Of a stretch of DNA of 13,006 nt, positions 7,026 to 13,006 are shown in pieces; positions within the stretch are counted from its first letter, which is position 1, and every line of letters begins with the position of its first letter. The translations under genes were made by a program, and so were the position numbers. Where the stretch lies: positions 1-13,006 of the forward strand of contig JAAUSP010000176.1 in assembly GCA_012032575.1 (NCBI GenBank), read 5' to 3'. The notes beneath the pieces were generated by a model. It made no database searches and had not been told where the DNA came from. It worked only from the letters and a program-made list of their open reading frames with translations. The stretch comes from Anaerolineales bacterium. Its GTDB lineage: Bacteria; Chloroflexota; Anaerolineae; 4572-78; J111.

Positions 7026-7409
7026 TTAATCGTCATGAAGCGGCGGTGATTTTTGCTCATGTTCCATTACAGCCCGCAGTGCTCTGTTAATCTGGGTGTG
7101 ATAAGACTCCACCTGAGTCTGGACAGCACGTTGATTAAAGTAGTTAAACACATCGAGATCAAGGTTTATAACAATACGAACTTGATTCGGGTCAACTGTC
7201 ACATCTTCAGGGTTAAGGTCATGACGGGTTAAAAAGCCGCCCCGCTTGAACTTATGGCGTCCGGGCTGCAGCACCTCATCGTCCGCTAATCCACGAGCCA
7301 GATCAGCTTGATATTCTTCCGGCGTCACATCTACTATAATCTCTTTAGTATGGCGTGTCAGATTGAGATTGGCTTTATTCAAATCCCACTCAAACTTTAT
7401 ATTCACCAT
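7026..7409 (-). CDS. BrnA-type antitoxin with a BrnT-like N-terminal stub
   Basis: A 127-residue protein. Its C-terminal part, VRIVINLDLDVFNYFNQRA followed by YHTQINRALRAVME (~77-115), matches the ribbon-helix-helix end of BrnA antitoxins, which bind DNA as dimers and repress their own operon. The middle (EEYQADLARGL, HKFKRGGF) also fits antitoxins of this kind. The first ~20 residues, IKFEWDLNKANLNLTRH, instead look like the very start of BrnT, the RelE-like toxin normally encoded just ahead of brnA. No toxin-sized BrnT gene is present nearby. The simplest reading is an internal deletion that removed most of brnT and fused its start to brnA, leaving an orphan antitoxin or repressor. GC content is lower than in prfA or the CoA-transferase. 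The start is uncertain because the promoter -10 ends 2 bp before the ATG; the GTG second codon could be the start of a leaderless message. Confidence 0.7.
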   Translation of the reverse strand: MVNIKFEWDLNKANLNLTRHTKEIIVDVTPEEYQADLARGLADDEVLQPGRHKFKRGGFLTRHDLNPEDVTVDPNQVRIVINLDLDVFNYFNQRAVQTQVESYHTQINRALRAVMEHEQKSPPLHDD

Positions 7410-7411
7410 AT

Positions 7412-7440
7412 ATTATAGTGTATCTCAGACGAAATCTCAA
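7412..7440 (-). promoter_or_regulatory. Sigma70-type promoter abutting the antitoxin gene start
   Basis: On the minus strand TTGAGA (7440-7435), a 17-bp spacer and TATAAT (7417-7412) make a near-consensus promoter. Its -10 ends 2 bp from the ATG at 7409, so transcription would start at about 7405-7406, on the GTG second codon: either a leaderless message or a later start. TGAGAT occurs twice 12 bp apart (7434-7439 and 7422-7427), over the -35 and spacer, a possible operator for the encoded ribbon-helix-helix protein. Confidence 0.6.
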
Positions 7441-7463
7441 AGAGCACCTCTTTTTCAAAACTT

Positions 7464-7540
7464 GTGCCAATGCTCCGCGCGGGCACAGGCATTGGACGCT
7501 GCGCGTCCTGTCTTTGGCTCCAACGCAGAGCATTGGAGCC
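7464..7540. repeat. Cluster of three nested hairpins (REP-like)
   Basis: In the 146-bp gap between two minus-strand genes are: CCAATGC/GCATTGG (7467-7473 with 7489-7495, overlapping a GTGCC/GGCAC pair), GGACGC-TGC-GCGTCC (7494-7508), and GGCTCCAA with TTGGAGCC (7516-7523 with 7533-7540, 9-nt loop). The words CCAATGCTC and GAGCATTGG recur in both orientations. The cluster begins 15 bp after the CoA-transferase stop and might end its transcript, but no proper T-tract follows. Confidence 0.65.
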
Positions 7541-7555
7541 AGTTTGCAAGCCAGT

Positions 7556-9559
7556 TTAAACGGTTTTCCTCAACCGCTGCGCCCGGTGGGCCTCTTCCTT
7601 GCTTTCGGAGATGTGGGGGGCAATACCCCGTTTTTCCAGGGCGTCGCCCAGCTTGATGCGCAGGAAGGCGCTGGTAGTATAGCGGGAAACACCCAGGTAA
7701 TACTTGTGTACAATCTCGCTGACCATCTGGGTGTACTCTTCGACCAGATCGGGCATGACACAGAAATGGTCGTAATTGACAATGGTGTAAACTTTGTGCC
7801 CCAGCGGAGCCAGGATTCTTTCGGCCACCTCTTTGATTTTCTGGACATCCTGGCTGCTTTTGACCGTATAGCCCTCAAAATTTACAAAAAAGAAATTTTT
7901 GGCCGGGTTGTAAATAAAACGATCCTCCAGGGCCACGGTCAACAAATCATCTTTCAGGCCCATGCGCTCCGGCCTGAAGATGCAGGTATCCATGCGCGGC
8001 AGCGGCGCTTTGATGATCGGGGTGAAGGCCATATTGGCCAGGATGTCCCGTTCCAGTTCGACGCCGGGGGCAATTTCAATCAGTTCCAGGCCGCGTTCGG
8101 ACAGGGTAAACACACAGCGCTCGGTGATGTAAAGCACCGGCTGCTTATTTTTGATGGCATAGCGGCCGCTGAACGTGACCTGCTCAACCTGCTCGACAAA
8201 TTTGCGGGATGCACCTTCGCGGATAATCCGCAGCCGGCCCGATTCAACCGCCACCTCCAGTCCGCCCGCCGTAAACGTCCCCAAAAAAGCAACCCTTTTA
8301 GCGTTCTGGCTGATATTGATAAAGCCGCCGGCCCCGGCCAGCCGCGAACCGAATTTGCTGACATTCAGGTTGCCTTCCCGGTCCACCTGAGCCATGCCCA
8401 GAAAGGCGATGTCCAGCCCGCCGCCATCGTAAAAATCAAACTGCGAGGGCTGGCTGATGATGGCATCGGTGTTGATCGCCGCGCCAAAGTTCAGCCCGCT
8501 GGCCGGCAGCCCGCCGATCACGCCGGGTTCGGCGGTGAGGGTAATATAATCGGTGATGTCCTCTTCGTTGGCGATGCTGGCGACCCCTTCGGGCATGCCA
8601 ATCCCCAGGTTGACCACACTATTCAGCTTCAATTCAAACGCGGCCCGGCGCGAGATAATCTTGCGGTCGCTCATGCTCATGGGCGCAATGGACTGCACCG
8701 GCACCTTGATTTCGCCGCTGAAGGCCGGATTATAGGCTTCTTTAAAGGTCTGCCAGTGATTTTCGGGTTGAGCCACCACCACGCAGTCAACCAGAATATG
8801 GGGAATCTGAACCTGGCGGGGGTTTAACGTGCCCCGGTCGGCCAGGCGCTCAACCTGGACGATGACAAAGCCGTTGGCATTTTTTGCGGCCATCGCCAGC
8901 GCCAGCGAGTCGAGGATGAGCGCCTCTTTTTCCATGGTGATATTGCCGTCCATGTCCGCCGTCGTTCCCCGTAAAATAGCCACGTTGATTGGCAGCGTTT
9001 TGTAGGCCAGGTATTCCTGCCCGTCAAATGTGACCAACTCGACCCAATCTTCGGTGGTCAGGTTGTTGATTTTGCCGCCGCCATTGCGCGGGTCCACAAA
9101 CGTGCCCAGGCCGACCCGCGTGATGGTACGCGGCTTGTGCGCGGCAATATCGCGGTACATGTGGGTGATGACACCCTGGGGCAGATTATAGGCTAGAATC
9201 TTGTTCTCGACGGCCAATTTTTGCAGTTTGGGGACCAGGCCCCAGTGGCCGCCAATCACCCGCCGGACCAGCCCGGCGTGAGCCAGATGATTTAAACCTT
9301 TGTCACCGCCATCCCCCTGACCGGCGGCAAAAAATAAGGTCAGGTTTTTGGGTTTGCCCTGGGTTAAAAATTTTTCTTCCAGCTTGATGGCGATCTCCTC
9401 GGCAAAACCAATGCCGACAAACCCAGCCGTGGCGACGGTATCGCCATCGCGGATAATCCGCACGGCTTCCTCGGCGGAGACGACCTTGCCTTTTTTGACC
9501 CACGACGGCGGCAGGTGAGAAATCAGCGGATGGTTGATGGGTTCAACAGATTCTTTCAT
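7556..9559 (-). CDS. Propionate-CoA-transferase-like acyl-CoA transferase with C-terminal extension
   Basis: Family I CoA-transferase (propionate CoA-transferase/YdiF type), which moves CoA between short-chain acyl-CoAs and free acids through a glutamyl-CoA thioester. The N-terminal subdomain has the glycine-rich loop [12 protein letters not shown] (44-55). The second half carries [12 protein letters not shown], with E344 as the expected catalytic nucleophile, then [32 protein letters not shown] and YITERCVF, all as in propionate CoA-transferase. Those enzymes end near 520-530 residues; this one has 667. The extra ~150 residues include [19 protein letters not shown] (~556-574) and a helical stretch with [26 protein letters not shown], an alpha/beta-looking domain I cannot name. 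The start has an AGGAG 4 bp upstream and a TTGACT-18-TATCAT promoter ahead. The exact acid substrate cannot be read from the sequence, and no pathway genes are adjacent. Confidence 0.88.
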   Translation of the reverse strand: MKESVEPINHPLISHLPPSWVKKGKVVSAEEAVRIIRDGDTVATAGFVGIGFAEEIAIKLEEKFLTQGKPKNLTLFFAAGQGDGGDKGLNHLAHAGLVRRVIGGHWGLVPKLQKLAVENKILAYNLPQGVITHMYRDIAAHKPRTITRVGLGTFVDPRNGGGKINNLTTEDWVELVTFDGQEYLAYKTLPINVAILRGTTADMDGNITMEKEALILDSLALAMAAKNANGFVIVQVERLADRGTLNPRQVQIPHILVDCVVVAQPENHWQTFKEAYNPAFSGEIKVPVQSIAPMSMSDRKIISRRAAFELKLNSVVNLGIGMPEGVASIANEEDITDYITLTAEPGVIGGLPASGLNFGAAINTDAIISQPSQFDFYDGGGLDIAFLGMAQVDREGNLNVSKFGSRLAGAGGFINISQNAKRVAFLGTFTAGGLEVAVESGRLRIIREGASRKFVEQVEQVTFSGRYAIKNKQPVLYITERCVFTLSERGLELIEIAPGVELERDILANMAFTPIIKAPLPRMDTCIFRPERMGLKDDLLTVALEDRFIYNPAKNFFFVNFEGYTVKSSQDVQKIKEVAERILAPLGHKVYTIVNYDHFCVMPDLVEEYTQMVSEIVHKYYLGVSRYTTSAFLRIKLGDALEKRGIAPHISESKEEAHRAQRLRKTV

Positions 9560-9631
9560 TATGCTCCTACCTTATCTCTTTTACCCCTAAATCAAGCCTT
9601 ATCAACTTTTTTGCCCCCTCACAGCCAGCCC

Positions 9632-9661
9632 ATGATAGACGAGAAAAGGGTGAGGAGTCAA
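9632..9661 (-). promoter_or_regulatory. Probable promoter of the CoA-transferase gene
   Basis: Minus strand: TTGACT (9661-9656), 18-bp spacer, TATCAT (9637-9632). Both hexamers are 5/6 matches to consensus. It would give a leader of about 65 nt with AGGAG near its end. The 245-bp stretch 9560-9804 holds this promoter and the two divergent ones for the methyltransferase; I see no gene in it. Confidence 0.55.
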
Positions 9662-9711
9662 AAGAGAGAACATCTATCTGATCAAAACGGATTTTCTATC
9701 GCTCGGACCCG

Positions 9712-9720
9712 TGTTATAAT
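9712..9720 (+). promoter_or_regulatory. Extended -10 element upstream of the methyltransferase
   Basis: TGTTATAAT, identical to the elements at 1925 and 6968, faces the methyltransferase gene but stands 85 bp from its ATG, upstream of a better-spaced promoter. It may be a second promoter. Confidence 0.4.
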
Positions 9721-9741
9721 TGTCTATTGAAAAATGAGAAT

Positions 9742-9770
9742 TTGACTCTTACACGATTTAGTGTTAATAT
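9742..9770 (+). promoter_or_regulatory. Promoter of the DNA methyltransferase gene
   Basis: TTGACT (9742-9747), exactly 17 bp, then TAATAT (9765-9770) with an extended TGT before the -10. Transcription would start near 9777, about 28 nt ahead of the ATG at 9805. This is one of the strongest-looking promoters in the window, which fits a methyltransferase that must act before its nuclease. Confidence 0.65.
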
Positions 9771-9804
9771 CTCTCTAATTTATTTAGCCACATTGGAATG
9801 AAAA

Positions 9805-10884
9805 ATGATAAACTTAGAACGAGAAATACAGGCGGTGCTTGAGGGCAAACAACGATATGGATTACTTTGGGGAGACTGCCAGCAAGTATTAGATAATTTT
9901 CCGGCAGAGAGCATAGATTGTGTCATCACATCACCACCCTATTGGAAATTGCGCGATTACGAAATTGATGATGATCAGGTAGACATTTTAATTGGCAATG
10001 AAGACGACCCGAAAGAATATGTCAATAGACTTGTGGAAATGTTTGGCAAGGTCAAACGGGTGCTTAAGCCAACCGGGTCACTTTGGTTAAATATTGGCGA
10101 CAAGTATTACAATAAAAATCTAATGGGTATGCCCTGGCGAGTGGCTTTAGGGCTACAAGACAATGGTTGGATTTTGCGAAACGATATTGTTTGGGACCAG
10201 ATGAAAGGCACGCAGAGTGTTAAAGACCGTTTGCGTGACGTTTATGAGCACATCTTTCACTTTGTCAAGCAACCCAAATATTACTATGATCACGATAAAA
10301 TTCGTATTAAGCCCGAAAAACAACCTACCACTAACGGCAACGGTATTATCTCGGCTACTGGGGTGAGTGGCAAAAAGTACCGAGAGCAAATTTCGAGCAG
10401 CACTCGTCTCAATGAACAGGAACGTCGGGCTGCCTTAAATGCCCTTGAAGACACCCTTTCGAAAATGCGCCGGGGAGAAATTGTTGATTTTCGTATGACC
10501 ATTCGCGGCCAGCAGCGCACCTACCACAGCGATAGTAAACAAGTCAGTGGACGGGCGAAAGAGATAGAGGATAAAGGATTTTTCATTATGACCAGCCATG
10601 CCAAAGGCTACATCCCTTCTGATATATGGCGAATTGTCCCGGAAGATGTTTGGCGCAAAGATGCTCATTACGCCGTGTTTCCTATTGAATTGCTAAAGAC
10701 CCCCCTTGAAGCCACCTGTCCTCCTAACGGCCTTGTTCTTGATCCCTTTATGGGTACAGGGAGTACTATTGCGGCAGCTATTCATTTTGGAAATCGCGGT
10801 TTAGGGATTGAGATTAGCCAGAAGTATATTCAAGTTGCCGAAGAACGTTTGAAGGAAAACTCAATCCAAATGAGTTTTTATTGA
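9805..10884 (+). CDS. N4-cytosine-type DNA methyltransferase of a NotI-like R-M system
   Basis: Type II DNA methyltransferase, S-adenosylmethionine dependent. The catalytic motif TSPPYWKLRDY (42-52, SPPY type) comes first and the SAM-binding motif LDPFMGTGS (312-320) near the C-terminus, the beta-class order. SPPY is usual for N4-cytosine enzymes, so m4C is more likely than m6A. Between them lie a probable target-recognition region (~170-260) and the family stretch IPSDIWRIVPED then HYAVFPIELL. At 359 residues it looks complete. It faces away from the CoA-transferase, has its own strong promoter and meets the endonuclease gene tail to tail with a 7-bp overlap. The ribosome binding site is weak (GGAA ~7 bp upstream). 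GC content, sampled by eye at 42-48%, is well below that of prfA, thrS and the CoA-transferase (~60% or more), suggesting horizontal acquisition. Confidence 0.92.
   Translation: MINLEREIQAVLEGKQRYGLLWGDCQQVLDNFPAESIDCVITSPPYWKLRDYEIDDDQVDILIGNEDDPKEYVNRLVEMFGKVKRVLKPTGSLWLNIGDKYYNKNLMGMPWRVALGLQDNGWILRNDIVWDQMKGTQSVKDRLRDVYEHIFHFVKQPKYYYDHDKIRIKPEKQPTTNGNGIISATGVSGKKYREQISSSTRLNEQERRAALNALEDTLSKMRRGEIVDFRMTIRGQQRTYHSDSKQVSGRAKEIEDKGFFIMTSHAKGYIPSDIWRIVPEDVWRKDAHYAVFPIELLKTPLEATCPPNGLVLDPFMGTGSTIAAAIHFGNRGLGIEISQKYIQVAEERLKENSIQMSFY
10856..10879. terminator. Possible bidirectional terminator at the convergent gene ends
   Basis: AAAACTCA (10856-10863) pairs perfectly with TGAGTTTT (10871-10878) around a 7-nt loop, with T-runs on the 3' side in both directions. 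It overlaps the last codons of the methyltransferase and lies just past the endonuclease stop codon. The stem is AT-rich with a short core, so it would be weak. Confidence 0.4.
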
Positions 10885-11741
10885 GCCAATTTTCTGGCCA
10901 CATTAGCCATAAATTTATCAAGTGTAGGAAATGTGTCTTTGGCGGCTCCTGCCAATATTCGGCGAATCCCCTCGGTATTTGTGCTTACTTTTTCATCTAG
11001 TTCGAGCAGCCAAGAGTTGCTACCATCATCCCATTTCATTCTGAACGTATAAAAATGTATAGGGTCTGCCGCATTGGCTGGCCGTAATCCAGTGGTATCA
11101 CAGGCACTGTGCAGGTAGGCCAGGGCTACATCTTGGATGACAAAGATGATTCTTTTATCCCACGACTCGATGATGACTCCTTTTTTATACACCTGCTGCA
11201 TCATCGTTTTGAGAAACTCATTGGCCCAGTTTATGCCATATTTATAAGTATCGCTCTGAAATTTACCCGTTTGCTTGTGTTCTAAAAATGCCTGCCAGGG
11301 TGTTCCTGTTGTTCCGGCTGCCTGTAATTCGACGCACACAAAATCACTATTCACATCAATAATTCCCTCTTCTTTCACCTTAATTGCTACGTAATCAACA
11401 CTTCCGGCCACTCCAAGAGATACTTCAGTCGCCCACATCACTTTTTCATCAGCCGCCAGCGGGCCAAAATAATCCTCCTCGATAGCCTTGAATAGCAAAG
11501 GAGTATCGAAACGATGCGGACAAATTATGACAGGTAGAAATTTACCTAAAAACTCTCCTCTATAACCCACCGAACAGATACCAATTTTTATATGTGGCTC
11601 ACTTTTTCGTGGTTTTTTACAAGTACCCCCTAAAAATGGGCAATACTGCTTGGCTCGCGCTTGTTGAGCCGCTTCACTCTGCTCAGTGTAAGGATAGCCA
11701 AATAATTCAAGGGGGTATCTTTTGATAATTGGCTCAGGCAT
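10878..11741 (-). CDS. NotI-family type II restriction endonuclease
   Basis: A 287-residue protein matching the NotI family at its N-terminus: FGYPYTEQSEAAQQARAKQY leads into CPF-x5-C and GICSV, with cysteines 34, 41, 56 and 74 placed like the four-cysteine iron site of NotI. A PD-(D/E)XK-type core follows: ATEVSLG (E106), GSVDYVAIKV (D116) and FVCVELQA (E138, Q140), where the last motif is ExQ rather than ExK, as I recall for NotI itself. Cleavage of a GC-rich octamer is plausible, but the target cannot be read from the sequence. NotI has 383 residues, so this member is shorter. The ATG at 11741 has AAAGGAG at ideal spacing, and the gene begins 23 bp after the thrS stop on the same strand, with no clear promoter of its own. 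It is probably expressed by readthrough from thrS, while the methyltransferase has an independent promoter. GC is lower than in thrS. Confidence 0.85.
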   Translation of the reverse strand: MPEPIIKRYPLELFGYPYTEQSEAAQQARAKQYCPFLGGTCKKPRKSEPHIKIGICSVGYRGEFLGKFLPVIICPHRFDTPLLFKAIEEDYFGPLAADEKVMWATEVSLGVAGSVDYVAIKVKEEGIIDVNSDFVCVELQAAGTTGTPWQAFLEHKQTGKFQSDTYKYGINWANEFLKTMMQQVYKKGVIIESWDKRIIFVIQDVALAYLHSACDTTGLRPANAADPIHFYTFRMKWDDGSNSWLLELDEKVSTNTEGIRRILAGAAKDTFPTLDKFMANVARKLAQ

Positions 11742-11764
11742 ATTACGCTCCTTTCCGAATAGTG

Positions 11765-13006
11765 TTAAGATTTATCCGCCGCCGCCAGCGCCATCTGCTC
11801 AAACGCCGACACCTCCAGCGGTCCCAAATCTTCGCCGCTGCGGAGGCGCACCGCCACCTGTTGCGCCGCCTGCTCCTTGTCGCCGACGACCAGCATATAG
11901 GGGATTTTCTGCTTTTGGGCCAGGCGAATTTTATTACCCATACGCTCGCTGCTGGCATCTACTTCGACTCGCAGCCCGGCGGCCTTGAGGCGCTTGGCTA
12001 CTTCGTCGCAGTAGGCCACGTGCCGGTCGGCAATGGGGATGAGGGTCGCCTGCACCGGCGACAGCCAGACCGGAAACGCCCCGGCGAAGTGCTCGATCAG
12101 GACCCCGAAGAAACGTTCCATCGAGCCGAGCAAGGCGCGGTGGACCATAAAAGGCCGGTGCGGCTGGCCGTCCTCGCCGATGTAGGTGATGTCGAAGCGT
12201 TCGGGCAGGTTGAAGTCGAACTGGATGGTGCTCAACTGCCACTCCCGCCCCAGCGCATCCTTGATCTTGAGGTCAATTTTAGGGCCGTAAAACGCCCCGC
12301 CGCCGGGGTCAATCTCGTAGGGCAGGTTGGCCCGTTTCAACGCGGCTTCCAGGGCAGCTTCGGCGGTGTGCCAGTCGGCCATCTCGCCGACGGCTTTGGT
12401 TTCGGGCCGGGTGCTGAGGTAGGCTTGAAAGTCGCTAAAGCCAAAGCTGCGCAAAATGTGCAGGCAGAAGTTCAGGGTAAAATCTATCTCATCCGGCATC
12501 TTTTCGGGCTGGACAAAGTGGTGAGCGTCGTCCTGGGTAAAGCCGCGTACCCGCAGCAGGCCGTGCAGCACCCCGCTGCGCTCATAACGATAGACCGTGC
12601 CCCACTCGGCAAAACGCAGGGGCAGGTCGCGGTAGCTGCGCAGCTTGTCCTGGTAAATCAGGATATGAAAGGGGCAGTTCATCGGCTTGAGATAATACTC
12701 CTGCCCGTCAATGTCGAGCGGCGCGTACATGTTTTCCTTGTAAAAACCCAGATGACCGCTGGTTTGCCAGAGCGTGCTTTTGCCGATGTGCGGCGAGTAA
12801 ACCAGGTCATAGCCCTGGGCCAGGTGCTCTTTACGGCAGAACTCCTCGGCCAGGTGACGCATCAGGCCGCCATTGGGATGCCACAGAATCAGCCCCCCGC
12901 CGAGCATATCCGGCTCGGTACTGAACAGGCCCAGCTCTTTGCCAGCTTGCGATGATCGCGTTTTTCGGCCTCCTCCAGGCGGTGGAGGTAATCGGCCAGT
13001 TCCTCC
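11765..13006 (-). CDS. thrS: Threonyl-tRNA synthetase, C-terminal part, frameshifted
   Basis: Class II aminoacyl-tRNA synthetase that charges tRNA-Thr in the cytoplasm. The window holds the catalytic core and the anticodon-binding domain; the TGS and editing domains lie beyond the right edge. Seen: GLILWHPNGGLMR, motif 1 region (EEFCRKEHLAQGYDLVYSPH), the zinc ligands Cys in KPMNCPFH, His in QDDAHHF and His in FMVHRALLGS, motif 2 (FAEWGTVYRYE) and motif 3 (ALLGSMERFFGVLIEH). The anticodon-binding domain ends at the TAA at 11765. From 13006 the frame reads EELADYLHRLEEAEKRDHRKL, a standard ThrRS stretch, then breaks at 12942-12943; one extra base gives GKELGLFSTEPDMLGGG and restores the protein. 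Because thrS is essential, this break is almost certainly a sequencing or assembly error. Confidence 0.95.
   Translation of the reverse strand, partial: GGTGRLPPPPGGGRKTRSSQAGKELGLFSTEPDMLGGGLILWHPNGGLMRHLAEEFCRKEHLAQGYDLVYSPHIGKSTLWQTSGHLGFYKENMYAPLDIDGQEYYLKPMNCPFHILIYQDKLRSYRDLPLRFAEWGTVYRYERSGVLHGLLRVRGFTQDDAHHFVQPEKMPDEIDFTLNFCLHILRSFGFSDFQAYLSTRPETKAVGEMADWHTAEAALEAALKRANLPYEIDPGGGAFYGPKIDLKIKDALGREWQLSTIQFDFNLPERFDITYIGEDGQPHRPFMVHRALLGSMERFFGVLIEHFAGAFPVWLSPVQATLIPIADRHVAYCDEVAKRLKAAGLRVEVDASSERMGNKIRLAQKQKIPYMLVVGDKEQAAQQVAVRLRSGEDLGPLEVSAFEQMALAAADKS
12942..12943. other. Frame break in thrS (one C missing)
   Basis: Plus-strand tttgccagc should read tttgcccagc to keep HRKLGKELGLF continuous. 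As written, the upstream frame turns to unrelated residues (AKSWACSV) and the downstream part would begin at the ATG at 12907, inside the conserved catalytic domain. A sequencing deletion is the best explanation. Confidence 0.85.

Noticed and set aside
7026..7409. A complete BrnT-BrnA toxin-antitoxin module.
   Set aside because: Only about 20 BrnT-like residues are present, and no separate toxin gene lies within the flanking sequence.
7418..8827. A long open frame of ~470 codons on the plus strand.
   Set aside because: It lies opposite the CoA-transferase, whose protein is clearly conserved. The plus-strand translation has no recognisable motif and arises from GC-rich codon structure.
9590..9606. 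ATCAA direct repeat upstream of the CoA-transferase as an operator.
   Set aside because: A 5-bp repeat in AT-rich leader DNA is expected by chance.
11729..12955. A ~400-codon open frame on the plus strand opposite thrS.
   Set aside because: It is antisense to a well-conserved synthetase and its product has no domain signature.

Overview
The window looks like a piece of a moderately GC-rich bacterial chromosome, most probably a Chloroflexota (Anaerolineae-type) genome recovered from a metagenome. The hints are a DUF4058 protein, a membrane-anchored protein with a Thr-Pro stalk and a TolB-type propeller, a long-form propionate-CoA-transferase-like enzyme and many short period-7 repeats. This placement is inference from gene content, not from a marker phylogeny. 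Nearly every gene lies on the minus strand; only the DNA methyltransferase is on the plus strand.

From left to right: (1) 1-1089, the N-terminal part of a polytopic GT39/ArnT-like glycosyltransferase that runs off the left edge. (2) 1111-1887, a DUF4058 protein with its own extended -10 promoter. (3) 1955-4653, a membrane-anchored extracytoplasmic protein with a degenerate GH18-like barrel, a Thr-Pro stalk and a six-bladed TolB/WD40-like propeller, broken by a one-base frameshift in the stalk. (4) 4928-6899, a prfA-prmC operon: release factor RF1 and the methyltransferase that modifies its GGQ glutamine. It has an extended -10 promoter in front and a long hairpin terminator behind. (5) 7026-7409, a small BrnA-type antitoxin whose N-terminus looks like the first ~20 residues of a BrnT toxin, with a sharp sigma70-type promoter abutting the start codon. 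(6) 7556-9559, a family I CoA-transferase with a ~150-residue C-terminal extension. (7) 9805-11741, a lower-GC island holding an N4-cytosine-type DNA methyltransferase and a NotI-family restriction endonuclease, arranged tail to tail with a 7-bp overlap. (8) 11765-13006, the catalytic and anticodon-binding part of threonyl-tRNA synthetase, running off the right edge.

Three single-base frame breaks were found: G6 at 92-97, G6 at 2821-2826 and CC at 12942-12943. One is in thrS, an essential gene, and two are in homopolymers, so uncorrected sequencing indels are the simplest explanation.

The most unusual feature is a set of 7-bp-period repeats. Two form long palindromes: one makes the prfA-prmC terminator, the other is an exact 54-bp in-frame segment inside prmC. 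Two more share a GTTGAAC-type heptamer: one lies inside the glycosyltransferase gene, and the other spans the prfA/prmC junction and supplies the prmC start codon. The other leads are the BrnT/BrnA chimera, the NotI-like system with two GCGGCCGC sites in neighbouring host genes, and the inactive-looking GH18-propeller protein.
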